A DNA stretch of 64,000 nt from Nonomuraea endophytica (GTDB lineage Bacteria; Actinomycetota; Actinomycetes; Streptosporangiales; Streptosporangiaceae), in contig NZ_JACHIN010000001.1 of NCBI RefSeq assembly GCF_014203235.1, positions 1,116,001 through 1,180,000 of the forward strand, written 5' to 3'. A model generated the notes under the pieces. The model was not told the origin of the DNA and ran no database searches. It saw only the letters and a list, made by a program, of their open reading frames with translations. The translations under genes were made by a program, and so were the position numbers. Below are positions 41,090 to 49,818 of the stretch, piece by piece; the first letter of the stretch is position 1, and every line of letters begins with the position of its first letter.

Positions 41090-42994
41090 ATGCCCCCCCA
41101 GCGTGGCCGCCCCATTGCGCTCAAGCTCCTCATCCTGCTTTTCGTCCCGCTCATCTCGCTGGTGGGCCTGTGGGCGTTCGCGGCGGGACTGACCGGTGGC
41201 GACGGTCTACGCCTCCTGGAGATCAACAAACTGGTCACCAACCTGTCCGACCCGGCCGAGCAGGTCGTCGTCCAGCTCCAGCAGGAGCGGCACCTCTCCG
41301 TCCAGCACGTCTCGGGCGAACGGCAGAGCGCGCAGGTGGCCAAGCAGCGGGGGCTGACCGACCGGGCGCTGACCCGCTTCCACCGGCTCGCCGCCGAGCA
41401 GCGGGACCTGTCCCCCGAGATGGACACCCAGCTGCGCGGCCTCAACACCGCGCTGGAGCAGCTGCCCGACATCCGGCGCATCACCTCAGGCGGCGCCCCC
41501 CGCGCCCTCGACGTGATCATCGGCTACAACCGGATCGTGGACGCGCTCTACCGTCTGCACGACGCCATGGTCCTGGTCCCCGACACCTCGCTCTACCGGC
41601 AGGCGCACGCCGTCACCATGCTCGGCGAGGCCAAGGAACTGCTCGCCCGCGAACGGGCCATGGTCGTGGTCGTCCTGGCCGCCGGCAAGGTCGGCGACGC
41701 CGAGCGCGAGGCGTTCACCGGGATGGTGGCGACCCGGCGGCTGCTCTACACCCAGGCGCTGGCCCAGCTCGATCCCGGGCTGCGGCTGCCGTACCAGAGC
41801 CTGACCCAGGGCCCCGCCTACCGTGAGTTCCTCGAACTCGAGGACCTCCTGCGCGGCCAGGCCACCGTCAACGGCCTGCCGGCGGGCGCGGCCACCTGGC
41901 CCACAGACGCCGACAACCTGTGGGCCGCGGTCGAGCGCAACCAGACCTTCGCCGTCCAGGGCATCGTGGCCCGCGTCAACCCGGCCGCCAACGCCATCCT
42001 GCTCAAGATCGGCATCGCCGGCGGCGTCGGGCTGCTCGCCGTCATCGCCTCCATCGCGCTGTCCCTGCGCTTCCGCCGCCGCCTCGTGCGCGAGCTCGCC
42101 GCCCTCCGCGCCGCCGCCGCGGAGCTGGCAGAGGTACGGCTGCGCGGCCTCGTCCAGCGGCTGAAGGCCACCACGACCCAGGCGCCGGAACCGGTCCAGG
42201 TCATCCCGCTGGAGGTCGCGGCCAACACCTCAGAGGTGCGCGACATCATGCAGGCGTTCAACAGCGTGCAGTCCACCGCGGTGGAGGCCGCCGTCGGCCA
42301 GGCCAGGCTCCGCCACGGCGTCAACCAGGTCTTCGTCAACCTCGCCCGGCGCAACCAGTCGCTGCTGCACCGCCAGCTCCTCCAGCTCGACGGCATGGAG
42401 CGCGGCGCGGAGGACCCCGAGGCGCTGGCCGACCTGTTCAAGCTCGACCACCTGACCACGCGCATGCGCAGGCACGCCGAGAGCCTGATCATCCTGTCGG
42501 GACAGGCGCCGGGACGCGGCTGGCGCAACCCGGTCCCGATCCTCGACGTGCTGCGCGCCGCCGTCGCCGAGGTGGAGGAGTACCAGCGGGTGGAGATCCT
42601 CCAGCCGCCGCCGCTCGCGCTGTCCGGCGCCGCGGTCACCGACGTCGCCCACCTCGTCGCCGAACTGGTCGAGAACGCCACGCTCTTCTCCCCGCCGCAG
42701 ACCCGCGTGGACCTGCGCAGCACGACCACGCCGCACGGGCTGACCATCGAGATCGAGGACCGCGGCCTCGGCCTGCCGCGCGCCGAGATCGACGAGCTCA
42801 ACGCGCGGCTGGAGGAGACGCCCGAGTTCGACCTGGCGCAGAGCGACCGGCTCGGGCTGTTCGTGGTGGCTCGGCTGGCGGCCAGGCACGACATCAGGGT
42901 CCGGCTCGGGCCCTCGCCGTACGGCGGCCTGACCGCCCTCGTCGCCCTGCCCTCCGGGCTGCTGCACGAGCACGCGCCACTGGTCAGCCGCTGA
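41090..42994 (+). CDS. Nitrate-sensor-type sensor histidine kinase
   Basis: A 634-residue protein starting MPPQRGRPIALKLLILLFVP, with GGAGG four bases upstream. TM1 is near 9-29. An extracellular helical NIT (nitrate/nitrite-sensing-like) domain with VVVQLQQERHLSVQHVSGE spans to about 305. TM2 is about 312-333. A HATPase domain has DVAHLVAELVENATLFSPP (N-box), IEDRGLGLP (G1) and RLGLFVVARLA (G2). A clear phospho-acceptor His box is not seen, as usual in this family. Homologues normally head an operon with roadblock, DUF742 and small-GTPase genes (the conservon); none follows here. Confidence 0.9.
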   Translation: MPPQRGRPIALKLLILLFVPLISLVGLWAFAAGLTGGDGLRLLEINKLVTNLSDPAEQVVVQLQQERHLSVQHVSGERQSAQVAKQRGLTDRALTRFHRLAAEQRDLSPEMDTQLRGLNTALEQLPDIRRITSGGAPRALDVIIGYNRIVDALYRLHDAMVLVPDTSLYRQAHAVTMLGEAKELLARERAMVVVVLAAGKVGDAEREAFTGMVATRRLLYTQALAQLDPGLRLPYQSLTQGPAYREFLELEDLLRGQATVNGLPAGAATWPTDADNLWAAVERNQTFAVQGIVARVNPAANAILLKIGIAGGVGLLAVIASIALSLRFRRRLVRELAALRAAAAELAEVRLRGLVQRLKATTTQAPEPVQVIPLEVAANTSEVRDIMQAFNSVQSTAVEAAVGQARLRHGVNQVFVNLARRNQSLLHRQLLQLDGMERGAEDPEALADLFKLDHLTTRMRRHAESLIILSGQAPGRGWRNPVPILDVLRAAVAEVEEYQRVEILQPPPLALSGAAVTDVAHLVAELVENATLFSPPQTRVDLRSTTTPHGLTIEIEDRGLGLPRAEIDELNARLEETPEFDLAQSDRLGLFVVARLAARHDIRVRLGPSPYGGLTALVALPSGLLHEHAPLVSR

Positions 42995-43041
42995 CCTTGA
43001 ACGTCAGCCGCTGACCCGGAGCGTCAAGCCGGTGACCTTGG
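42982..43041. repeat. 20-bp tandem repeat at the sensor kinase stop
   Basis: Three 20-bp units start at 42982, 43002 and 43022 (GTCAGCCGCTGACC is the common part; the third is diverged). The stop codon at 42992-42994 lies in the first unit. Confidence 0.85.
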
Positions 43042-43071
43042 CCGCCCTGCCGGTCTTCGCGTCGTTCGATG

Positions 43072-43812
43072 TCACAGCTGGACGAACGGGTCGGGGAAGT
43101 GCGACGTGGCGAGCAGCCTGTGCTCCGCGCGGACCCGGGCCACCTGCTCCAGCCGGGTCTCGGCCGCCAGGTCGGAGTCGTCGTCGTAGACGTAGCGGAT
43201 CGACGGGTCGGCGAGCTGCACCGGGTGGTGGAGGATGTCGCCGAACACGGTGACGCCTTCGGTCTCGACGATCTGGTGGCCGGCGGTGTGGCCGGGCGTC
43301 AGCCGTACCCACTGGCCGGGTGAGAGCTGTGTGTCGCCGTCGACGACGTGCAGGCCGTCACCGAGCGGATCGAGCACGGCGGCCCTGATCGTGTCGGAGA
43401 CGGCCTCGACCTCGGCGCGCTGGACCACGTGACGGGCGTTGGGGAAGACGGGCGTGCCGCCGTTCACCGAGCCGCCACAGTGGTCGCTGTGCAGGTGCGT
43501 GATGACGACCGTGTCCACGTCCTCGGGCGCGGCGCCCGCGGCGGACAGTTCGGCAAGCAGGCGGCCGGGCACCGGCGCCCAGACCGCGGCGGGCGAGTCT
43601 GCCGCGCCGATGCCCGTGTCCACGAGCGTGAGCTTGCCGTCCCGCCCACGCAGCAGGTAGCAGTGGAAGTGCAGGGTCCACAGGCCCTCGTCGGCGGGAG
43701 CGCCGAGGAAGGTCTCCAGGAACGGCAGGCGGAGAGCCGGGCCCATGGGGCCGATCGCGTCGCACAGCGGTGTGATCTCGACGCCTGCCACGGTCGTCGA
43801 TGGGTGAGGCAT
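43072..43812 (-). CDS. Metallo-beta-lactamase-fold hydrolase
   Basis: A 246-residue protein. The zinc-binding motif is ITHLHSDHCGG (HxHxDH), with further ligands in LTPGHTAGHQ and VFGDILHHP. The LVDTGIG segment precedes the first motif. It is probably a cytosolic hydrolase of the AHL-lactonase or glyoxalase-II-like group; the substrate cannot be told. It is convergent with the sensor kinase gene and downstream of the 46-residue zinc ribbon on the same strand. Confidence 0.88.
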   Translation of the reverse strand: MPHPSTTVAGVEITPLCDAIGPMGPALRLPFLETFLGAPADEGLWTLHFHCYLLRGRDGKLTLVDTGIGAADSPAAVWAPVPGRLLAELSAAGAAPEDVDTVVITHLHSDHCGGSVNGGTPVFPNARHVVQRAEVEAVSDTIRAAVLDPLGDGLHVVDGDTQLSPGQWVRLTPGHTAGHQIVETEGVTVFGDILHHPVQLADPSIRYVYDDDSDLAAETRLEQVARVRAEHRLLATSHFPDPFVQL

Positions 43813-43827
43813 CCGCCCAGATTAGGG

Positions 43828-43968
43828 CTAAGCGGCCACCGGGTGCCGGGTGACGTAGTCGTTCTCCAGGTCCGCGGCGTAGACGGCGCGGCAGCATGTG
43901 GAGCAGCGGTACATGATCGGGCCCTCGTCGAGCTCGGTCTGACACCTCGGGCACTGGGTGCTGGTCAT
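43828..43968 (-). CDS. 46-residue zinc-ribbon protein
   Basis: A tiny gene starting MTSTQCPRCQTELDEGP, with GGGGGA seven bases upstream. It contains CPRC (residues 6-9) and CSTC (22-25), a four-cysteine zinc ribbon. It ends ENDYVTRHPVAA. It lies 15 bp upstream of the MBL hydrolase on the same strand, so the two are probably co-transcribed. The function is unknown; a small nucleic-acid or protein adaptor is possible. Confidence 0.7.
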   Translation of the reverse strand: MTSTQCPRCQTELDEGPIMYRCSTCCRAVYAADLENDYVTRHPVAA

Positions 43969-44281
43969 GATGGGTCCCCCTAGGACGTTCTCTCACATCT
44001 ATGTAAGCCTCAGCGGATTGCAGCGGCCCTGCAGCCCGCTTGACACGTTCTACGCCGTTGTGCTTCACACCTGGGGGGCGAACAAGCGAAGACCCCCCGG
44101 GAATAGCACCGAAGGGCTAGACGTTCTGGGGACCGAAGCGTGTGATACGTTTCGAGCAGCGTCGAGCTCATGGCTCCGCTGCACTCCCCTTTCGGTGGCC
44201 CCGCCCGTGTTGAGGGTCCGGCCCACCGTCTATCAACACCTTAGCCGACCCTGCGTCGGCATGCCCTCAAGGAGGGTCATC
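43969..44281 (+). promoter_or_regulatory. Long leader region of the short rho gene
   Basis: 313 bp without a supportable gene between the zinc ribbon and rho. A hairpin with a G6/C6 stem (44073-44078 with 44093-44098) lies about 185 bp before the start. The ribosome-binding site AAGGAGGG (44269-44276) is strong. Open frames through this region have no family likeness. A leader subject to Rho-dependent autoregulation is a reasonable guess only. Confidence 0.45.
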
Positions 44282-45364
44282 ATGTCTGTTCAAACCATCC
44301 CCCAGCAGCGGTCTCAAGCCCCCGCACGACAGGTCACCGGCCTGCTCGACATCCGCGGGAAGACCGCCCACATCGGCGATCTGCGCATCGCCGCCGACCG
44401 GGCTCATCAGCTCGGACTGCGCCACGGTGACCAGGTCGTCGCCGTGTCGTCCGGCGGCAAGCTGACCTCCGTCGAGAGCGTCAACGGCCGCGCCGACTGG
44501 CGCGAGCGTCCGCACTTCGCCGACCTCACCCCCATCCATCCCACGGAACGGCTCGCCATCGAGACCGACTCCCTGACCACCCGCGTCATCGACCTGTTCG
44601 CGCCCATCGGCAAGGGGCAGCGCGGGCTCATCGTGGCGCCGCCCAAGGCCGGCAAGACCATGGTCCTGCAGGCGCTGGCCGCGGCCGTCACCGCCAACCA
44701 CCCCGAGGTCCACCTCATCGTGCTGCTCGTCGGCGAGCGCCCGGAAGAGGTGACCGAGATGCGCGCCACGATCGCCGGCGAGGTCTACTCCTCGACCTTC
44801 GACCATCCCGACCGCGAGCACACCGCGGTGGCCGAACTCGCCATCGAGCGCGCCAAGCGCCTGGTGGAGCAGGGCCGGGACGTGGTCGTGCTGCTCGACT
44901 CGCTGACGCGGCTCGGGCGGGCGTACAACAACCTCTCGCCCGGCACCGGGCGCGTGCTGACCGGCGGGCTGGCCGCCGCCGCCCTCTACCCGCCCAAGCG
45001 CTTCTTCGGCGCCGCGCGCAACGTGCTCGACGGCGGCTCGCTCACCATCCTCGCCACCGCCCTGGTCGGCACCGGCTCCAGGCTGGACGACAGCCTGTAC
45101 GAGGAGTTCAAGGGCACCGGCAACAGCGAGATCCACCTGACCAGGGACCTGGCCGAGAAGCGCCTGTTCCCCGCGGTCGACCTCGACGCCTCCGGCACAC
45201 GCCGCGAGGAGATCCTGCTCGACGGCCGGGAGCGGCAGATCGTGTGGAAGCTGCGCCGCATGCTCACCTCGCTCGACCGCGGCAAGGGCACGGAACTGCT
45301 CATCGACAAGCTCCGCGAGACGCCCTCCAACGCGGCCTTCCTCCTCCAGGCCGCCGCCTCCTGA
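44282..45364 (+). CDS. Short transcription termination factor Rho paralogue
   Basis: A 360-residue protein starting MSVQTIPQQRSQAPARQVTG. It has a shortened RNA-binding (cold-shock-like) region (residues about 18-75), then the complete hexameric ATPase: Walker A APPKAGKT (near 119-126), VLLVGERPEEVTEMR, Walker B VVVLLDSLTRLGRAYN and the C-terminal LLIDKLRETPSN. The long Arg/Lys/Asp-rich N-terminal insert typical of the main actinobacterial Rho (usually over 600 residues) is absent. It should act on RNA as a translocase but may have a narrower role or different RNA preference. It is 16 bp upstream of the RlmA-like gene, in the same orientation. Confidence 0.92.
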   Translation: MSVQTIPQQRSQAPARQVTGLLDIRGKTAHIGDLRIAADRAHQLGLRHGDQVVAVSSGGKLTSVESVNGRADWRERPHFADLTPIHPTERLAIETDSLTTRVIDLFAPIGKGQRGLIVAPPKAGKTMVLQALAAAVTANHPEVHLIVLLVGERPEEVTEMRATIAGEVYSSTFDHPDREHTAVAELAIERAKRLVEQGRDVVVLLDSLTRLGRAYNNLSPGTGRVLTGGLAAAALYPPKRFFGAARNVLDGGSLTILATALVGTGSRLDDSLYEEFKGTGNSEIHLTRDLAEKRLFPAVDLDASGTRREEILLDGRERQIVWKLRRMLTSLDRGKGTELLIDKLRETPSNAAFLLQAAAS

Positions 45365-45380
45365 GGTCCACAATGGACGG

Positions 45381-46232
45381 ATGCTCGCCGACGCCGTCCC
45401 GTACCTCGTCTGCCCCGTCTGCAGGGGCGCCTTCGAACTGCTGCCGGGCACGGTGCGGTGCGCCTCCGGTCACGCCTTCGACATCGCCCGCCAGGGGTAC
45501 GTGAGCCTGCTGACCGGCTCGAAGCCGCCGGGCACCGCCGACACGCCCCAGATGGTCGCCTCCCGGGAGGCGTTCCTGGGCGCGGGCCACTACGCGCCGC
45601 TCGCCGGCGAACTGGCCTCGATCTGCTCCGGCGCCTCGGTAGTCGTGGACGCGGGGGCCGGGACCGGCTACTACCTCGCACGGGCGCTGGGCCCCTCCGC
45701 GATCGGGATCGCCTTCGACGTCTCCAAGCACGCGGTGAAGCGGGCCGCCCGCGCGCACGAGCGGGCCGGGGCGTTCGTCGGTGACGTGTGGCAGCCGCTG
45801 CCGATCGCCGACGGCGTCGCCGACGTGGTGCTGGACGTGTTCGCGCCGCGCAACGGGCCGGAGTTCGCCCGCGTCCTGCGCCCGGACGGCCGGCTGGTCG
45901 TGGTGACACCGGCGAGCGGGCATCTGCGGCCGCTGGTGGAGGAGCTGGGGCTGCTCACGGTCGACGAGGACAAGCGCGAGCGGGTGGCGCGCAGTCTTCC
46001 GGATTTCACTCTGGCCGGACAGAGCACGCTCGCCTACGATCTTGAGCTGGGCCCGGACGAGGTCGCGGAAGTCGTCCGCATGGGCCCGAGTGCCTGGCAT
46101 CTGGAGGATGATGTTCTCCGGGCCAGGATTTCCCGGCTCTTCGCTGAGAAAAACCTGGGGAAAGTGTCAACCCAAGTGGCATTTGAACTGTCTATCTTCG
46201 TGACAGGACCACGATCAAGGGCCGTTCCTTGA
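45381..46232 (+). CDS. RlmA-like 23S rRNA (guanine-N1)-methyltransferase
   Basis: A 283-residue protein starting MLADAVPYLVCPVCRGAFEL. The N-terminal zinc finger is CPVC followed by CASGHAFD. The GYVSLLTGS segment and the SAM-binding VVDAGAGTGYYLARAL motif match the RlmA/TlrB family, which methylates G745 or G748 of 23S rRNA in the exit tunnel. In some actinobacteria such enzymes give tylosin-type macrolide resistance, but housekeeping and resistance forms cannot be separated by eye. No ribosome-binding site is evident; it may be coupled to the rho gene 16 bp upstream. Confidence 0.88.
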   Translation: MLADAVPYLVCPVCRGAFELLPGTVRCASGHAFDIARQGYVSLLTGSKPPGTADTPQMVASREAFLGAGHYAPLAGELASICSGASVVVDAGAGTGYYLARALGPSAIGIAFDVSKHAVKRAARAHERAGAFVGDVWQPLPIADGVADVVLDVFAPRNGPEFARVLRPDGRLVVVTPASGHLRPLVEELGLLTVDEDKRERVARSLPDFTLAGQSTLAYDLELGPDEVAEVVRMGPSAWHLEDDVLRARISRLFAEKNLGKVSTQVAFELSIFVTGPRSRAVP

Positions 46233-46376
46233 CGGACATATGCGACCCGTGTTACTGATGGGGTATTTAGTCCGAAATTCCCCCACATTCCTCAAGTATT
46301 TCCGCGACACAGGCGCAATACTGGACGCCAACCGCGCCCGGGAAGCGCGCGGTGCCAGAGGGAGGGGACGCACCGG

Positions 46377-48140
46377 ATGAAGGCGGAGGAACGCTGGCAG
46401 GCCAGGTTCCGGGCGCCGAGAATGACGTTGCCCACGTGGGCGCGCCAGGCCCCGAACCGCTCGATCTACAGGAGCAACGCCACCGGAACCTGGGAGCTCT
46501 ACGCCTGGGACCGCACCGCCGGAGTCACCCGCCAGGTCACCGAGCAGCCCAAAGGCACCGCCCACGCCGCCATCGACCCCACCGGCCAGTGGATCTACTG
46601 GTTCGCCGACCCCGAGGGCGACGAGCTCGGCGGGTGGATGCGGCAGCCGTTCAACGGCGGGCCCGACGAGCCCGTCGACCCGTCCATCCGCGCGGGCCAC
46701 CCCGGCGGCATCATGCTCTCGGCCACCGGCGCCGCCGCCATCAGCCTCGCCGGCGAGGGATCGTTCCGCATCCACCTGGTCCAGCCCGGCGAACCCACCA
46801 CGCTCCTCTACGAGCACACCGAGGCCGGCTGGGTCGCCGACATCTCACTCGACGGCTCCCTCATCGCCATCAACCACGGCGAGTACGGCGACTTCCGCCG
46901 CCCGGCCCTGCGCGTGGTGCGCCCCTGCGGCGACACGGTCGCCGAACTCTACGACGGCCCCGACAAGGGCGTGGTCGGCCTCAGGTTCGCGCCCATCATG
47001 GGCGATCGCCGCCTGCTCACGCTCCACGAGCGCCGCAGCCGCCACGAGCCCCTGGTCTGGGACCCGGCCTCCGGCGAGCAGCGCGAGATCTGGCTCAAGG
47101 ACCCGGGCGACCTCAACGCCGAGTGGTACGCCGACGGCCGCGCCCTGCTCATCACCCGCGAGGAACGCGCCCGCAGCTACCTCCACCGCTACGACCTGGG
47201 CGGCGGCGGGCTCACCCCGATCGAGACGCCGCACGGCGTGATCGACGAGGCGGCACCGCGCCCCGGCGGCCACGTGGAGTACTCATGGTCGAGCGGCTCA
47301 CGTCCGCCCGTGGTGCGTTCCAGCAACGGGCAGGTCGTGATGAACCCCGCCGGTCCTCCCGCGCCGCCCAGCGTCCCGGTCGAGGACATCGACGTCGACG
47401 GCCCCGGCGGCCGCATCCACGCGCTCATCTCCCGCCCGGAGAACGGCGCCGCGCCGTACCCGACCGTGTTCCTTCTGCACGGCGGCCCGACCGCGCAGGA
47501 CCGCGACTCCTACTCGCCCGAGGTCGCCGCGTGGGTGGACTCGGGCTACGCGGTGGTGCGGGTCAACTTCCGCGGCTCCACCGGCTACGGCACCGCCTGG
47601 CGCGACGCCCTGCACGGCGACGTCGGGCACATCGAACTGGCCGACGTCGCGGCCGTGCGCGAGTGGGTGGTGACGCGCGGCGTAGCCGACCCGGAGCGGC
47701 TGGTGCTCTCCGGCACCGCGTGGGGCGGCTTCCTGGCGCTGCTCGGCATGGGCATCCAGCCCGACCACTGGCGGGCCGGCATCGCCGCGGTCCCGATCGC
47801 CTGCCACCAGACCTGCTACGAGGACGAGACGGAGAGTCTGCGCGCCTACCAGCGCTCGCTGTTCGGCGGCTCCCCCGACGAGCAGCCGGAACGCTACACG
47901 GCCAGCTCGCCCATCACCTACGTGGACCGGGTGAAGGGGCCCGTGCTGATCCTCGCGGGCGAGAACGACACCCGCTGCCCTTTGCGGCAGATAGAGAAGT
48001 ACGTGGCGAAACTCGCCGAGCACGGGCGCGAACACGAGATCTACACCTATGACGCGGTGCGCGGCTCACTCGTGGTGTCGGAGCGCATTGCGCAAATGGC
48101 ACTCCAGTTGGATTTCGCCCGGAAACACACTCAGCATTAG
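46377..48140 (+). CDS. S9 (prolyl oligopeptidase-like) protein lacking catalytic Ser and His
   Basis: A 587-residue protein starting MKAEERWQARFRAPRMTLPT. The N-terminal 330 residues form a beta-propeller-type domain. The C-terminal 250 form an alpha/beta-hydrolase domain (FLLHGGPTAQDRDSY, VNFRGSTGYGTAW). The nucleophile motif normally reads GxSxGG; here it is GTAWGG, with Ala448 at the Ser position. The Asp is retained (GENDTRCP, Asp531). The His position, usually in YDxGHG, reads YDAVRG with Arg562. With both residues lost it should be inactive as a peptidase and may be a binding protein. The gene is otherwise intact. It follows the RlmA-like gene after 144 bp. Confidence 0.87.
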   Translation: MKAEERWQARFRAPRMTLPTWARQAPNRSIYRSNATGTWELYAWDRTAGVTRQVTEQPKGTAHAAIDPTGQWIYWFADPEGDELGGWMRQPFNGGPDEPVDPSIRAGHPGGIMLSATGAAAISLAGEGSFRIHLVQPGEPTTLLYEHTEAGWVADISLDGSLIAINHGEYGDFRRPALRVVRPCGDTVAELYDGPDKGVVGLRFAPIMGDRRLLTLHERRSRHEPLVWDPASGEQREIWLKDPGDLNAEWYADGRALLITREERARSYLHRYDLGGGGLTPIETPHGVIDEAAPRPGGHVEYSWSSGSRPPVVRSSNGQVVMNPAGPPAPPSVPVEDIDVDGPGGRIHALISRPENGAAPYPTVFLLHGGPTAQDRDSYSPEVAAWVDSGYAVVRVNFRGSTGYGTAWRDALHGDVGHIELADVAAVREWVVTRGVADPERLVLSGTAWGGFLALLGMGIQPDHWRAGIAAVPIACHQTCYEDETESLRAYQRSLFGGSPDEQPERYTASSPITYVDRVKGPVLILAGENDTRCPLRQIEKYVAKLAEHGREHEIYTYDAVRGSLVVSERIAQMALQLDFARKHTQH

Positions 48141-48156
48141 GCCTGACATAAAAGAG

Positions 48157-49698
48157 TCAGCGCGCACGCAGGACCAGGATGGCCAAGTCGTCGGCGCTGG
48201 GCTCCGGGGCGTAGTCCGCCGCCGCGCGGCGAATGCGCTCGGCCACCGCCCGCGCCGACAGCCCCACGCACTCCGCCAGCAGCTTGGCCAGCCCGCCGCC
48301 GTCGTCCAGCAGCCGTCCGCCGCTGCGGCGCTCCGTCACCCCGTCCGTGACCGCCAGCAGCACGTCGCCGTGGTCGAGGTGGATCAGGTCGGCCTCGAAC
48401 TGCACCTCGGGGAAGACGCCTAGCAGCGACTGCGGCGTGGTCACCGACTCCACGACGCCGCTCGGCTTGAGGCGCAGCGCCTCGGGGTGGCCGGCCGAGA
48501 CCAGGCGTACCTCCAGGCCGCTCGGCGTCGGCGAGATGTCGCCGTGGAGCAGCGTGAGGAAGCGGGCCCGCTCCCCCTCCTCCAGGATCGCCTGGTTGAG
48601 CCGGCCCAGGACGGCGGCCACGCCGTAGCCTTCGCGGGCGAGCAGGCGCAGCGTGTGGCGGGCCAGGCCGGTGACCGCTGCCGCCTCGGGGCCGGTGCCG
48701 CAGACGTCGCCGATGGCGAAGCGCCAGGAGTCCTCGGCCGCGAACAGGTCGTAGAAGTCGCCGCCGACCTCGTTGGCCTCGCCGGCGGGCTCGTAGACGA
48801 CGCCGTAGTCGAGGCCGGGCACCTCGGGCTCGTTGGGCGGCAGGAGGCTGCGCTGCAGGGCCCGGTTGGCTGCGGCCTGCTGGGCGTAAAGGCGGGCGTT
48901 GTCCATCGCGAGCGCGGCGCGGCGGGCGATGTCGTCGGCGAACTGCACGACCTCGTCGGTGAAGCGGTCGGAACGGCCCAGGCACATCATGCCGAGCTGG
49001 CGGCCACGCGCGGTGAGCGGGACGGCGAGCACCTGCGAGCCGTCGAGGTGCACGGTCGAGGTGGCGCGCGTGTCGGCCTCGTCGATGCCGATCCCGGCGA
49101 GCTCCTCGCGCAGCCCGTCGATGCGGGCCTCGTCGGCGTGCCACAGGTACGCCAGCCGCAGCGGCCCGACCGCCCCGTCGGTGGTGTAGACGCCGCACCA
49201 GCTCGCCAATCTCGGCACGACGATCTGGGCGATGATCGCGGGCACCATGTCGGGGTCGAGCGTGCCGGCGAGAAGGTCGCTGGCGTCGGCCAGGAAACCC
49301 AGCCAGTGGGGGCCCCGGGAGGTGTCCTCCGACCATTCGGCCGCGACTCTCTCCGAGGAACCCGGTAGCGTGAGCCTTGCCCAATGGATACGGGAATCGC
49401 CCGCGAAGGTGATCCCCCACTCCTCCACCTCGACCGAAGGACCCTTCGGGTCGGCCTGGGGAGCCGTGCGCTGCCGCAGCTCGACCTGCACCGCGTCGCC
49501 GAAATGTTTCCAGATGACCTCGAACGGCTCGTCCGCGACCTGAGCTGCCAGCTCACCGGCGATCTGCTCCGCGTCCGGGAGCACGGCGGCGACCGCCCAG
49601 GCGGTCATCACCTCGAGAGTGAACCTCCTGGCCGCGGGCACGGCTGACTCACCCGGCGCGAACGTCGCGGCGAGCAGCGCGTGGGGAGATGAAGTCAT
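48157..49698 (-). CDS. GAF-SpoIIE (PP2C) phosphatase with degenerate HATPase-like N-terminus
   Basis: A 513-residue cytosolic protein starting MTSSPHALLAATFAPGESAV. Residues about 15-110 resemble the RsbW-type HATPase fold (VPAARRFTLEVMTAWAV, GELAAQVADE), but the N-box NxxRH is not preserved, so it should not bind ATP. Residues about 125-290 are a GAF domain. The C-terminal PP2C/SpoIIE domain has VGGDFYDLF, IGDVCGTGPEAAAVT, LVSAGHPEAL and SADDLAILVL. It is a likely anti-anti-sigma phosphatase in a partner-switching stress pathway. It is convergent with the S9-like gene and divergent from the HAMP hybrid kinase. Confidence 0.87.
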   Translation of the reverse strand: MTSSPHALLAATFAPGESAVPAARRFTLEVMTAWAVAAVLPDAEQIAGELAAQVADEPFEVIWKHFGDAVQVELRQRTAPQADPKGPSVEVEEWGITFAGDSRIHWARLTLPGSSERVAAEWSEDTSRGPHWLGFLADASDLLAGTLDPDMVPAIIAQIVVPRLASWCGVYTTDGAVGPLRLAYLWHADEARIDGLREELAGIGIDEADTRATSTVHLDGSQVLAVPLTARGRQLGMMCLGRSDRFTDEVVQFADDIARRAALAMDNARLYAQQAAANRALQRSLLPPNEPEVPGLDYGVVYEPAGEANEVGGDFYDLFAAEDSWRFAIGDVCGTGPEAAAVTGLARHTLRLLAREGYGVAAVLGRLNQAILEEGERARFLTLLHGDISPTPSGLEVRLVSAGHPEALRLKPSGVVESVTTPQSLLGVFPEVQFEADLIHLDHGDVLLAVTDGVTERRSGGRLLDDGGGLAKLLAECVGLSARAVAERIRRAAADYAPEPSADDLAILVLRAR

Positions 49699-49818
49699 CC
49701 CACCGTGCCTACCACAATTACCGTTGACATGGGGTAAATCCAAGGACAGGACTACGAGCTACTCATCGTGACAGACTTGAATCACTCGCGGCGGCACCCC
49801 GGGAGTGAAGGAGGCCCC

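Noticed and set aside
49724..49755. Promoter for the hybrid kinase with TTGACA at 49724-49729
   Set aside because: No acceptable -10 hexamer lies 16-19 bp downstream.
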